Notes: generated by a model from the sequence alone, not told the origin. A stretch of DNA of 64,000 nt from CALCZU01 sp964396165 (GCA_964396165.1 CAYNEF010000001.1:62001-126000), one strand, 5' to 3'; counted from the stretch's first letter, positions 35,655 through 45,191 are shown. Translations and numbers: made by a program.

Positions 35655-36449
35655 CTATTCAAAATGTGAGTGATCAAGTTCATACTTGTTTGTTATGTTG
35701 AAATTAAGACGGCCTGTATTTTCTTCGAAAATAATTAAATTATTTTTAGTTTGGGTTCTTGCGCTTGCATACAAAATGCCTTTATATCCTTTTTTTCGAG
35801 CTACTACACCTAAGATTTGACTAGCACTGGGAATTTCAAATTGTTGGTTAAGATCGAACCACTCATTCATCACAACACTTCTAGGTATTTTCAGAGCTTT
35901 GAATGTCGGATCAGCAGTTAAAACTAATATATTATCCAGATCGACTTCAAATTCAAAAAACCAGTACTTAGGCATTTTAAATTCACTTTCTATTTCTTCC
36001 TTTTTTCTTCCGATTAATTGCGCATAATTATTCTTTTGTATATCTAAATGGAACAGCTCTGCATAACAACATTCTTTACTCTGACTCAAATACAAAACTC
36101 GATTACGCATTTCTGCAACGTTTTTGTAGTTAAACCGTGAATTTGAAAACAATGATCCTTCACCAGACAAGGGCTCGCTGCTGTATGCTTCTTTAACAAT
36201 TCGGAAAAAATTTGTTTTCTTGTCTTTATAAGAGCATTTGGCAGCGGAGGAAAAATCTAGCTCTGATAAGCTATCTAATTCTGCCTTTAATCTAAGCTCT
36301 TGCCTTTGGAGAAATTTTTTCTTCGATCCCTCTGTTGCGAACTCATCTTCAACATCTGCAACAGTGTTTCGTAAGTACCACTTACAAAAAGCATCTACCT
36401 CTGAGGGATTAGTAAAACACACCCCATCAAGGACACTAAAATCGTACAC
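35655..36449 (-). CDS. RES-domain toxin
   Basis: 264 residues. The RES core runs from about residue 80 to 230: FFRIVKEAY, LSGEGSLFSNSRFN, RVLYLSQSKECCYAEL and later NILVLTAD. Conserved Arg, Tyr and Glu positions of the family are present. RES toxins deplete NAD+ by ADP-ribosyl transfer or phosphorolysis in the cytoplasm. The N-terminal 75 residues are not part of the core domain and are Cys/Lys-rich. It begins two bases after the antitoxin stop, so the pair is co-translated. Confidence 0.85.
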   Translation of the reverse strand: MYDFSVLDGVCFTNPSEVDAFCKWYLRNTVADVEDEFATEGSKKKFLQRQELRLKAELDSLSELDFSSAAKCSYKDKKTNFFRIVKEAYSSEPLSGEGSLFSNSRFNYKNVAEMRNRVLYLSQSKECCYAELFHLDIQKNNYAQLIGRKKEEIESEFKMPKYWFFEFEVDLDNILVLTADPTFKALKIPRSVVMNEWFDLNQQFEIPSASQILGVVARKKGYKGILYASARTQTKNNLIIFEENTGRLNFNITNKYELDHSHFE

Positions 36450-36451
36450 TA

Positions 36452-36868
36452 TTAACCCAGACGTTGTTCGAGGATATTTCTGACTTGGCGAGTTTTTCCT
36501 TTAAGCATAAATTCTAGCGCACTTTTATCATCAAATTCCGGTCTAGGCATTTTAAGCCAACGCTGCATCTTCACTTTAATGGCAGTGGGCGCAAGCTCGG
36601 ATTCTGACTCTCCGATAATTTTAATGATCAAATTAAATATTAATAACCACTGCTTCAGGGTTTGGTTCTGTGACGCGTAAGGATTTTTGCTTATTTTAGA
36701 CTCATCTAAATGAAAACTTTCAGCAATCTGCTTTTGCTTTATATCCAATAATTCCGCAAGTCGCTTAAGGTTCACTTCGGTAGGATTTTCTTGTGTGTAT
36801 AAGTCTTCTAATACATCTAAATCTTTAAAAGAGTTAGATGTTGAATCCTTAGTGTCTTTCTTGCTCAT
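36452..36868 (-). CDS. Xre/MbcA/ParS-type antitoxin
   Basis: 138 residues from the ATG at 36868, with GGAG five bases upstream; GTG at 36874 is in frame but would overlap it. The central HTH-like region contains NLKRLAELLDIKQKQIAES. The C-terminal toxin-binding part reads WLKMPRPEFDDKSALEFMLK, the typical look of the MbcA/ParS/Xre toxin-binding domain. It should bind the RES toxin and repress the operon. Confidence 0.8.
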   Translation of the reverse strand: MSKKDTKDSTSNSFKDLDVLEDLYTQENPTEVNLKRLAELLDIKQKQIAESFHLDESKISKNPYASQNQTLKQWLLIFNLIIKIIGESESELAPTAIKVKMQRWLKMPRPEFDDKSALEFMLKGKTRQVRNILEQRLG

Positions 36869-37521
36869 TTGCACTCCAAATTCATTAGTGAATACCTATA
36901 ACCTACTAGCATCCACATTTCAATATAGGTGCAATTATTGTGCAATTGCATGGCAATACTTTTATAATTTAATTATATCACTAACTAATTGATTTTAATG
37001 ATAATATCATAACACACTGCTCATATAGCACTATATACCATACAAAAACAGTGTCAAATTTCATCATTTTGCCTGTATTTTATACACTAATGAGATTGTC
37101 TTTTTTAGTGCATTAAAAGAGTAACTTTTAGGAAGAACCTTTTAAGGGCAGTCACTACTTCCGTATCCTTTAATTCTGCTTATGATGACAAGTTTACCCT
37201 GTTTAATATGGGTGAGCCCGAGGGGAAAAAGATCGTAGATTTTTTCAAGTTTAATAATGTCGAAGTGTCGGTGGCAGCCAAGCTTTATTCAAACTGCCCT
37301 AGATGAAAATAAACGATAGCTTCTATTTTTTTACGAGTTACTGACCCCGACGAGTATTGGAAAACTACCCAAAAGGTTGCACCGAGGGTTGCACCAAGGT
37401 TGCACGAGATCCCAAGAAAGACCGAAATTAGCCGAAAAATTCCGAAGGAAGGTACGTTTGACAGACTGGCCTAACCCATAGTAATTATTGTTTTAAGTTA
37501 ATTGTATTGGACAGTTAATGA
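36869..37521. other. Low-complexity AT-rich stretch with decayed coding tails
   Basis: The first 200 bp, after the antitoxin start, are AT-rich and gene-free. From about 37112 coding remnants appear (listed separately). There is no terminator or RNA before the tRNA-like gene at 37522. Confidence 0.4.
37112..37474 (+). pseudogene. Remains of at least two truncated genes
   Basis: Two stretches read like protein without a start codon. 37112-37306 encodes a tail with SFNSAYDDKFTLFNMGEPEG and VEVSVAAKLYSNCPR. 37313-37474 encodes TDPDEYWKTTQKVAPRVAP and then TEISRKIPKEGTFDRLA, which has the look of the basic C-terminal end of a tyrosine integrase. Neither has an upstream partner. The position directly before a tRNA-like gene supports a decayed integrase; this is inference. 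Confidence 0.35.
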
Positions 37522-37595
<74 letters not shown>

Positions 37596-37665
37596 CTTTA
37601 ACCTTTGAGAAAAACGTCGAATGCAGATATTCCGGTCGAGATCTGCTGCAGGTAAATTACATTCG

Positions 37666-39054
37666 CTAAGGTCTAAAAATACCACCAGTGTTGATTGTTC
37701 CACTGGAATCTTGTCCTCCAAACACTACCATCTTGGTGCCCGTCCATATTGCGGTATGAGCGTTGCGGATAGAGGGAGCAGTCGTAGTAGTAATTGTCGT
37801 CCAGGAGTTAGTAGTAGGATTAAATAGTCCGCCGGTGTTGTTATACACAGTGCTTCCGTCATCCCCTGCAAATACGAGAAGCTGAGTACCTGTCCAAATA
37901 CCTGTATGATAATAACGAATGCTTGGGGCGCCGGTAGTTGTAGTGAGAGTCCAAGAGTTGGCGCTTAAGTCATATACGCCACCTGTATTGATTCCACTTG
38001 TACCGTCCCACCCTCCAAACACCACCATTTTTGTCCCAGTCCAAACAGCACTATGTATCCGACGAATGTCCGGAGCACCTGTAGTGGTAGACAGCGTCCA
38101 GGTATCTGTCGCAGGATCATATGCGCCACCCGTATTTAAGAAAAGGCCCGCGCCTCGATCGCCTCCAAATAGTAAAGCTTTTTCGCCTGTCCAATTAGCA
38201 GTGTGATTTGCACGTATGCCAGGAGCACCTAACGTAGTCGTAGCTGTCCATGTATCGGTTGCGGGATTATATAGTCCACCCGTGTTTACCCTCCCACCAC
38301 CACCTCCTCCTCCGTGCACAAACATTTTACTTCCAGTCCATGTAGCCGTATGTAACCGGCGAATGCTAGGTGCGGCAGTTGTCGAGAGTGCACTCCAAGT
38401 ATCAAGTTGCGGATCATAACTGCCACCCGTATTGAGATAAGCCCCATTGTATCCACCAAAGACAAGCATCTTAGAATCTGTCCAAACTGCAGAATGGTAT
38501 GCACGAATATCGGGAGCACCGGTTGTAGTAATCTCTGTCCAAGAGTCAGTAGATGGATCGTATGCCCCTCCAGTATTGAGATAACTACTTGCAACTCCCT
38601 GTCCTCCGAACACTAATACTTTTGAGCCTGTCCAGACTGCCGTATGCACATAGCGAATAGCTGGAGCGCCCGTGGTCGTACTGGAAATCCACTTGGCAAA
38701 ATAAGTAAATAAACCAGTGCCGGTTCCGCTTTGAGTATCCGGATTAGTAACGGTGATGTCAGCACTTCCTGCCGTGCCGCCTGGAGTTGTACACGTAATG
38801 GTGTAGTAATTGACGATCGTGGGTGAAGTACAGGGACTGCCTGCTACAGTTACTGTTGCATTGAGAGAAAAACCGAGGCCGGTTATTGTAATAACTGTTC
38901 CGCCAAAAGTGGAATCAGTCTCTGGGGTCACGCTAGTTACGGTAGGCGCTGGTGCAATAGTGCTTGATGAACTAGTTACTCCATTGCCACAACCAGATAT
39001 TAGTAAGAGATTTAAAAAAAAATAAACTATCTTCATCATTTCGGTTAGACGCAT
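37666..39054 (-). CDS. Lipoprotein with TIG domain and seven Kelch repeats
   Basis: 462 residues with a lipoprotein signal (FFLNLLLISGCG, Cys22). Residues 37-118 form an IPT/TIG immunoglobulin-like domain (PTVTSVTPETDSTFGGTVIT). Then seven Kelch-type repeats of about 48 residues follow, each built on TTTGAPxIR...HTAVWTGSK..VFGG...NTGG.YDP...W, making one seven-bladed propeller. It sits on the cell envelope, probably facing outwards, and likely binds a ligand or partner. The repeats are nearly identical, so expansion by recombination is likely. It is the only gene between the two copies of the tRNA 3' end. Confidence 0.88.
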   Translation of the reverse strand: MRLTEMMKIVYFFLNLLLISGCGNGVTSSSSTIAPAPTVTSVTPETDSTFGGTVITITGLGFSLNATVTVAGSPCTSPTIVNYYTITCTTPGGTAGSADITVTNPDTQSGTGTGLFTYFAKWISSTTTGAPAIRYVHTAVWTGSKVLVFGGQGVASSYLNTGGAYDPSTDSWTEITTTGAPDIRAYHSAVWTDSKMLVFGGYNGAYLNTGGSYDPQLDTWSALSTTAAPSIRRLHTATWTGSKMFVHGGGGGGGRVNTGGLYNPATDTWTATTTLGAPGIRANHTANWTGEKALLFGGDRGAGLFLNTGGAYDPATDTWTLSTTTGAPDIRRIHSAVWTGTKMVVFGGWDGTSGINTGGVYDLSANSWTLTTTTGAPSIRYYHTGIWTGTQLLVFAGDDGSTVYNNTGGLFNPTTNSWTTITTTTAPSIRNAHTAIWTGTKMVVFGGQDSSGTINTGGIFRP

Positions 39055-39314
39055 ATTTTTTAAGTCCTGCTTATTTAAAAACTAATGTATCTATATCGTC
39101 TCCTCGGAGAATCTTATTTATAGTTGGATAATGCGAATATAAACACAATTCTGGTACGAACGGTAGAGCTGCTGTGGGCACCTCAACGGGGAGGGCAATT
39201 ACCAAGTTGAGGTGTGAGGTGGTGGGCCGATGTCGATTTTCCTACTCCCGAGCTGCCATGATTTAGACAAGAAGTAATCTTACTAAGGACAAAGTCAAAA
39301 GATCTAAATCCTGT

Positions 39315-39340
39315 GGTTCAAATCCTACCCCGCAACCAAT
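39315..39340 (+). repeat. tRNA 3'-end direct repeat, right copy (att-like)
   Basis: GGTTCAAATCCTACCCCGCA plus the CCA end and AAT; the rest of the tRNA is missing. Together with 37569-37595 it brackets a 1.75-kb segment containing only the Kelch lipoprotein. Confidence 0.6.
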
Positions 39341-39407
39341 TGACCAAAGCCGCTTAAGTACCAACTACCGGACATTCCTTAACGATTAACACTCAAGCTA
39401 AACCTTA

Positions 39408-39425
39408 ACCTTGCACGTGCAAGGT
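39408..39425. promoter_or_regulatory. Perfect 18-bp palindrome
   Basis: ACCTTGCACGTGCAAGGT is fully symmetric, about 175 bp upstream of the malectin gene. There is no T run on either side, so an operator for a dimeric regulator is more likely than a terminator. Confidence 0.45.
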
Positions 39426-39598
39426 AGTTTCACGAAAGAACTGCCGTACCTTTTCATTGTGGTTACAAAACTGTTTTTTTGGCAACTTTAGCAGTGTGTA
39501 TTCTTTAGGCGTTTAGTGAATTTCACAGTCTGCACCAGCCTGTTCTATTGGTACTTAACTTGCTCAGCTCTATTTATGGAAATTAGTAGGAGCAAGTG

Positions 39599-42511
39599 AT
39601 GCGTAAATTCTTTTTTAATCCCTTAATACTGGTAACACTATTTTTTCTCACTCTAACATCCTTGCAAGTGGCGCAAGCCTGTCAAGACTGTACGAATGGA
39701 GGCTCGGGATCATCTTGTGAGACCTGCGAATACGTCTATAATTCGAATACGGGAAGTTATGACTATATTTGCCAGAGCAATTATAGTTCCGTTTACTACT
39801 ACAATTATCTAACTCTAGATGGATACGCGCTGGATGAAAGAACTTCTCTGCCAATTACTCTCGATTACACAAGAGTAAAATTGTATGATCGCTACGGACG
39901 TCTTCTTGCTACAAGGACAGCTGATTTAGACGGCTATTACGATTTTAATGATTATTACATAACCGATAGTTACAATGTGACTTATTACACCGTATGCGCA
40001 AGTGCTGGGATCAACTATCCAGAAAAATGCTACGAACGGAGTTTTTATGACTCAGCAAATTCGTATTGTAGTATCTACAACTATCAGAATTTTTACCTAA
40101 AGGCTCAGCCACCTAAACCGACAAACATTGTTTTCTCTGGAGTAACTCAAACGGGCGCCTCTGTGAGTTGGCAAAACGGCGGTGGCATTACAACAGGATT
40201 TAAAATAAATTTTGCGGCTGGGAGAGATTACCCCTCTTGTAGCGGGATGGACGTTGGTTTAAGTACTAGTCGCAGCTTTTCTGGGTTAAAAGACTCCACC
40301 CAATATTTATATACAGTATGCGCGTATGACCAATATGGAACGTACTCCTATCCGCTCAATGGGCAACTGATTACGTCAAAAGATCCGTTAAAGATTTCCA
40401 TTTCAGCTGGCAGAAATGGGTATGTCGGTATTGACGGAAAAGTTTGGGACTCGGACTCAGGCCTTTACGCTGGATCTACTGGTACTTTCTCTACAGGTAA
40501 TTCAATTCAAAACGTGACAGATTCAGAACTTTACCAGTACACGCGCTATGGTCAAAATTTTCAGTATTCGATACCGATGACTAGCGGTAACTACTTCGCA
40601 TTTTTGAAGTTTGCAGAAGTGTATTTCAGCTCGGCAAATGAACGCATTTTCAATGTTTCATTGAATGGGAATACAGTTTTATCAAGTCTGGATCTTTTTG
40701 CGGCAGCGGGAGGCCGCGATAAAGCTGTGGATTACGTCTTTCCTGTGGCTGTAGGAAATGGCATCTTAAAAATGGATCTAGTGGCCTCCAAAAACAATGC
40801 TTCGATTAATGCGATACAGGTACTAGCAGCAGGAAGTGGTAAATCGATTGTCGGCACACCGGCGTTTCCCGCGACTGCCTACGTTTGGAACCAATATACA
40901 GCAGCAGTTGCAGCACCGACTTATACATTTGGTGCAAGCACTCTTTCGTCACTCCGCTCTTGGATTGGGTACGCGGGAGTTTCGTCAAAACAAAATTTTG
41001 CTTGGAGCGGTCTCACAGCAGGAAGAACTTATTTCGTCAGTTACTACCCAGCATTTGCTACAGACTCGGTTCCCTACACCGCAAATATTGTTTCTGGTTC
41101 AGCTACAATCCACACGGGCCAAACGTTTGTTCCCAAGCCTCCCATCGCGAATGGAAATTATTATCAAGTGCCGACTCCATGGATGATAGTGTTCACTGCG
41201 AACTCTTCTAACGTGACTTTGCAATTGGGCAATGATCAAACAAGTGGTGCCCATTACATGTATTTGGATTACGTCGAGGGTTCAAATCCCAATATACCGG
41301 CGTTTATTGCGGCTCCTCCGACTCCCACTAACTTTGTTGCTAGCGCAACTACTACGTCTAGTCTTTCCTTTACTTGGAACAGTGCTGGGGGAACGACACA
41401 AGGATTTAAGTTTAGTTCTGCTGCCGGAAATGTTTCTACACTTGGTTGTGAGTCAGGAACGGACTTGGGATCTGCTACAAGTTATACTTTAGGAAGTTTA
41501 CAACCAAGTACTACCTACACAGTGGCGCTGTGTTCGTATAACTCTGTTACTACCCTTTCTCAACCAGTTCGGCTTGTACTAAATACAGCTAATTTGCCAT
41601 TGCCTAACTCGGGAAGTGTTCTCGTAAATGCAGGGGGAAGTTCCTATACTGCGGCTAACGGAGCAAGGTGGTCCGCAGATTCTGGTTTTTCCTCTAGTTC
41701 CACATACCAAGTATCAAATTCGATATCAAATACGGTTGATCAAAATTTATATCAAACCAGCCGATATGGCTCGAGCTTCACCTATACTGCAAACGTCACT
41801 GATGGTCTTTATGAAATTACTTTAAAGTTTGCAGAGCCCTATGTATCTGGTGTGGGCCAACGTGTGTTTAATACATCGGTAAATGGTATCCAGTGGCTTA
41901 CCAATTTTGATATTTTTAAGGAAAGTGGAGGAAAGTTTGCAGCAGTAGATCGCAGTGGGTACTTTAATGTGACAGGTGGAAAAGTAACGATTCAGCTTTC
42001 TGCCATAGCAAATAATGCGATGATTAGTGCAGTCCAAATTTCTCCTGTTCCTACACAAAAGCTTGTCATTGGAACACCTGCCTTCCCTTCAACAGTGGGA
42101 GTATGGAACCAGTTTCTCTCTGCTAGCGCTAATGAAAACTATATCGTAGGAACTAGTAATCTCTCCAAAATACGTTCTTGGATAGGCTATGCTGGTGCGT
42201 CCACTACGCAAAGTTTCACTTGGAACAACTTAAGTGTCGGTAAGAGTTATTATCTGAATTACTACCCTGCATTTGCGACAAACTCTATCCCATACTTTGC
42301 AGAGGTAACTGCAGGAACAGCAACATTAACCAGTGGCGCTACATTTACGCCCCCGTTGTCTTTGTCGACTGGCAATTACTATAATGGTCAACTTGCTTGG
42401 CCAATTCGCTTTGTGGCAGGTTCTCCCTCAATTACGATTCGCATGCGTAACGGACAAACCAGTGGTGCTCAATATATGTATTTAAATTGGGTAGAGACTG
42501 TGAAACCTTGA
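39599..42511 (+). CDS. Large secreted protein with duplicated FnIII-malectin-beta module
   Basis: 970 residues; the ATG at 39599 has AGGAG six bases upstream (a GTG three bases earlier is less likely). After the signal peptide comes a Cys/Tyr-rich region (CQDCTNGGSGSSCETC) and a carboxypeptidase-regulatory-like domain (TADLDGYYDFNDYY). Then a unit of three domains appears twice: FnIII (PPKPTNIVFSGVTQTGASV; APPTPTNFVASATTTSS), a malectin-like domain (YTRYGQNFQYSIPM...; TSRYGSSFTYTANV...) and a third beta domain of about 140 residues (VGTPAFPATAYVWNQY; IGTPAFPSTVGVWNQF) whose family I do not recognise. Malectin domains bind di- or oligosaccharides, so this is probably a surface glycan-binding protein. 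Confidence 0.85.
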   Translation: MRKFFFNPLILVTLFFLTLTSLQVAQACQDCTNGGSGSSCETCEYVYNSNTGSYDYICQSNYSSVYYYNYLTLDGYALDERTSLPITLDYTRVKLYDRYGRLLATRTADLDGYYDFNDYYITDSYNVTYYTVCASAGINYPEKCYERSFYDSANSYCSIYNYQNFYLKAQPPKPTNIVFSGVTQTGASVSWQNGGGITTGFKINFAAGRDYPSCSGMDVGLSTSRSFSGLKDSTQYLYTVCAYDQYGTYSYPLNGQLITSKDPLKISISAGRNGYVGIDGKVWDSDSGLYAGSTGTFSTGNSIQNVTDSELYQYTRYGQNFQYSIPMTSGNYFAFLKFAEVYFSSANERIFNVSLNGNTVLSSLDLFAAAGGRDKAVDYVFPVAVGNGILKMDLVASKNNASINAIQVLAAGSGKSIVGTPAFPATAYVWNQYTAAVAAPTYTFGASTLSSLRSWIGYAGVSSKQNFAWSGLTAGRTYFVSYYPAFATDSVPYTANIVSGSATIHTGQTFVPKPPIANGNYYQVPTPWMIVFTANSSNVTLQLGNDQTSGAHYMYLDYVEGSNPNIPAFIAAPPTPTNFVASATTTSSLSFTWNSAGGTTQGFKFSSAAGNVSTLGCESGTDLGSATSYTLGSLQPSTTYTVALCSYNSVTTLSQPVRLVLNTANLPLPNSGSVLVNAGGSSYTAANGARWSADSGFSSSSTYQVSNSISNTVDQNLYQTSRYGSSFTYTANVTDGLYEITLKFAEPYVSGVGQRVFNTSVNGIQWLTNFDIFKESGGKFAAVDRSGYFNVTGGKVTIQLSAIANNAMISAVQISPVPTQKLVIGTPAFPSTVGVWNQFLSASANENYIVGTSNLSKIRSWIGYAGASTTQSFTWNNLSVGKSYYLNYYPAFATNSIPYFAEVTAGTATLTSGATFTPPLSLSTGNYYNGQLAWPIRFVAGSPSITIRMRNGQTSGAQYMYLNWVETVKP

Positions 42512-42534
42512 TCAGTTCGGTTATCATAATCCCC

Positions 42535-43056
42535 ATGCAAATGATCAAATTCATTCTTTTGAGTCTAACCGCAATATTTTTAAGTGCAGGTTGCGCACAT
42601 TATCACAGTTCTATAATTGAGGAGCAACCTCTGACAAATAAACTGGAGGCATTTAAGAATATAGTGATTGATGCCTCCTCAGCTGATCCGAACTCCAAGC
42701 AGTTTGAAAATGTATTTTCGACAACGCTTTTTGTTCAATTGAAAGAATCCAAACTCTTTAATTCAGTCACGTATAAGGCAGAACCTTCCAGTGAGGCAGA
42801 TCTCATTCTCAAAGCCACGATTTTGGATTCAAGACTTCCGCCGGAAAAAGACGATTCCATTTTTGTGGCAGATAATAGATACGGGTTTAAAATTAGATAC
42901 ACACTGATTGCCGCAAAAACCAAATCCCCACTTGTTTCCTTTTCCACACAATCGGATTCTGGCCAACGCCACTATTCAGTCGGAACTTCTGAGGCCGGCT
43001 ATGGATTTTTGCGCTCCGCTAGAGAAGTAGTAAATTATATAAAATTACACAAATAA
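42535..43056 (+). CDS. Lipoprotein of unknown function
   Basis: 173 residues from ATG 42535 (an ATG two codons later is equally possible; no SD is visible). Lipobox LSAGC. The mature part (FKNIVIDASSADPNSKQFEN, FVQLKESKLFNSVTYKAE, ADLILKATILDSRLPP) has the layout of DUF4410-like lipoproteins with an alternating alpha/beta fold. It starts 23 bp after the malectin-protein stop, so it may share its transcript. Confidence 0.6.
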   Translation: MQMIKFILLSLTAIFLSAGCAHYHSSIIEEQPLTNKLEAFKNIVIDASSADPNSKQFENVFSTTLFVQLKESKLFNSVTYKAEPSSEADLILKATILDSRLPPEKDDSIFVADNRYGFKIRYTLIAAKTKSPLVSFSTQSDSGQRHYSVGTSEAGYGFLRSAREVVNYIKLHK

Positions 43057-43120
43057 GAATTTAAAAAGATTTCGGCCTATCTTATTGGTGCGAGCTCTAA
43101 TAATGCATTATAATCATTTG

Positions 43121-44203
43121 ATGAAAAATTATAAAATTCAATTTTCTCTCGCCATCATTGGCTTACAGCATTTATTTTGTTCTGCTTGGCTATTTGCAGA
43201 TAGCCCTTCCATTCCCTTCTTTGGAGAGAAATCACTTCTAGTGATTCGTATGGATTTTTCAGATAAACCTGGTTCTCCTGCGACCGAAGGTGAGATGGCC
43301 ATACTGACGGGGAAAATCCGTCAGTTTTTTCAAGATAATTCTTACGGCAAAGCCACAGTCAAGCCGATTACTTTTCCGACTATCCGAATGCCGCAGCCCT
43401 TGTCCTACTATGCGGAAAAAAATGCTAATGGTTCGTTCATCCATTATCAGGAAGTTCGGCGTGATGCCCTGGACGCTTCGCGTGCTGCTGGCTACCCGCC
43501 TGAGAATTATGATCGTCTATTATTCTTTACTCACGTCAGCACCGGACCTTTTGGTAATTTTGCAACCGGGAACAGCGCCTATATAAACGACGTGCCGCAA
43601 AGTATAGGGGCTTTTATCCATGAGTTAGGACATGCTTTTTCTTTACCCCACGCCCACTTGTTTGGTTATACCGATACCTCGATGACTAAAGGCGTCCGTG
43701 ACGAATATGGGAATCCCTTCGACATCATGGGGTTTGGAGGCACCGGCGATAAATTGGCTCACCATTTTAATATCTTTTTCAAATTTGGACTTGGTTGGAT
43801 CACGGATGACGATGTGATTACCGCAAGCGTTGATGGAACTTATCGCATCATGCAACAAGACGCAGCAACGGCCCATGGTCATCGAGCTATTCGCATCTTG
43901 CTTCCCTCCTCTGCTCCGGCTGATTACTGGATTGAATTCCGTCAAGCCCTAACGGACCATCCATTCGCGATGAATGGAATAGAGATTTATCGTGCTAGGG
44001 GGGACATGGGCAGCCAAGAACTCTTGCGAGTGATTCCTAACCCCGATCCCAAGGCGGATTGGTACAAGTCGCCATTGAGCATGAATACGACTTTCACTGA
44101 TTCCCAATATGGAATTAAAATCACCCCTTTGCACAAAGTAGGAACGGTTCCGGAAAGCGTAGATATCGCCATCCTCTTTAACTCCTTTTCGCACAACCAC
44201 TAG
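43121..44203 (+). CDS. Secreted HExxHxxxxxH metalloprotease (M6/M11-like)
   Basis: 360 residues from ATG 43121, the start that gives a normal signal peptide (QFSLAIIGLQHLFCSAWLFA); earlier TTG/ATG starts have no SD. The zinc site is HELGHAFSLPH (His167, Glu168, His171, His177) and the Met-turn is DIMGFGG. The N-terminal part (LLVIRMDFSDKPG, FFQDNSYGKATV) resembles gametolysin/M6 peptidases. It would hydrolyse extracellular proteins. All zinc ligands are intact. It converges with the 44211 gene. Confidence 0.8.
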   Translation: MKNYKIQFSLAIIGLQHLFCSAWLFADSPSIPFFGEKSLLVIRMDFSDKPGSPATEGEMAILTGKIRQFFQDNSYGKATVKPITFPTIRMPQPLSYYAEKNANGSFIHYQEVRRDALDASRAAGYPPENYDRLLFFTHVSTGPFGNFATGNSAYINDVPQSIGAFIHELGHAFSLPHAHLFGYTDTSMTKGVRDEYGNPFDIMGFGGTGDKLAHHFNIFFKFGLGWITDDDVITASVDGTYRIMQQDAATAHGHRAIRILLPSSAPADYWIEFRQALTDHPFAMNGIEIYRARGDMGSQELLRVIPNPDPKADWYKSPLSMNTTFTDSQYGIKITPLHKVGTVPESVDIAILFNSFSHNH

Positions 44204-44210
44204 TTAACCG

Positions 44211-45191
44211 TTAGCGGAACTTCTGGCAGCTCACTTCGCCGCCTACCATGTAATACATTCCGGCTATTTGCTGTATAATTCTGTTTACAACTACGGGACT
44301 ATTTTTGTCTTTAGCCACGTTCATTCTTAGTGGGCCATCAAAATCGCTTTCAACCTCTACATCACGGGTAACGCCAATCCCGTGCTTGGGCATGGTTAAG
44401 TCTGGTTCTAAAAATCTCGTTAGACTGATAATGGGTTGCAATCCCGCCACTATTAATTGGTAGTAAATTTTTCCAGCCTCATTGTAGCGGTAATATGCAA
44501 TTTCGTTATTAGACCGGCATAACTCTACATTTTGCGTAGGTAGCCCCTGCCCAATGGGAATCAATTGCGCATCTGAAAAAACGGAAGCTGTTACCTTACG
44601 TGTTCGGACAGCAGTCGACTCTCCCCCTTTATCGCGCAACAACCGATAAAAAGCCTCGTGAAAATAAAGTGCGGCCTTACTAACATTGTCCATTTTGCTA
44701 ATAATGCGCATATTCTTATAAATTTTATTTGTTTTATCGTTCCAGGAAATGGCACCTTCTAGTGGACAGCCTTCCATCGTTAATTCGTGTTCCATATCGT
44801 TAGGCGGAGCGATACCAACTCCTATAGGCAGTGAGATTCCCTCATTTTGGATTTTTAAAAGCAGTGGACGTAAGGCTTGAGACAGGGGACTGCCGAGTGC
44901 GCTAGTCACGAGCGGGTCAGAAGCTCGTTGAACTTTTGCAAGGGCATCTTCCAGTAATTGCGCCACTGTAGCTTTGCTTTGCATGGGGACTAAGGAATAG
45001 AGGTTTTCTCCCTCGAATAAATCAAGAAGCTTTACTGACTGAACTCCGCCGTTTCCGTCGCGACAAACAAAGGCACCTCCACTATTGGATTCATGACCGC
45101 CATCCAAAGCGGCGTCCGTGACACTGCCTAAAGAAACGGCGGACAATAGAAAGTTGAAAGAGAGAAAAAGTAGTTTTACGTTAATTTTCAT
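44211..45191 (-). CDS. Secreted protein with HEAFYRLLRD motif, function unknown
   Basis: 326 residues from the ATG at 45191 behind AAGGAA; the track upstream lacks a signal peptide. The signal peptide ends near VSLGS. The mature start GGAFVCRDGNGGVQSVKLLD and the central YFHEAFYRLLRDKGG recur in secreted proteins I associate with Bdellovibrio-like bacteria. The HE pair lacks the second zinc His of a protease, so I do not call it an enzyme. Four or five cysteines suggest disulfides. Confidence 0.65.
   Translation of the reverse strand: MKINVKLLFLSFNFLLSAVSLGSVTDAALDGGHESNSGGAFVCRDGNGGVQSVKLLDLFEGENLYSLVPMQSKATVAQLLEDALAKVQRASDPLVTSALGSPLSQALRPLLLKIQNEGISLPIGVGIAPPNDMEHELTMEGCPLEGAISWNDKTNKIYKNMRIISKMDNVSKAALYFHEAFYRLLRDKGGESTAVRTRKVTASVFSDAQLIPIGQGLPTQNVELCRSNNEIAYYRYNEAGKIYYQLIVAGLQPIISLTRFLEPDLTMPKHGIGVTRDVEVESDFDGPLRMNVAKDKNSPVVVNRIIQQIAGMYYMVGGEVSCQKFR

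Larger units (their letters stand above)
39055..39598. other. Intergenic region with hairpins, a tRNA 3' fragment and a palindrome
   Basis: About 540 bp without an ORF. It contains a 9-bp stem (CACCTCAAC at 39179 with GTTGAGGTG at 39206), the right copy of the tRNA 3' end, and a perfect 18-bp palindrome. It lies between the Kelch gene promoter and the large malectin gene. Confidence 0.5.

Noticed and set aside
44500..44720. The HEAFYR motif of the 44211 protein as a metalloprotease site
   Set aside because: HE is followed by AFYR, not xxH, and no second zinc ligand cluster is near.
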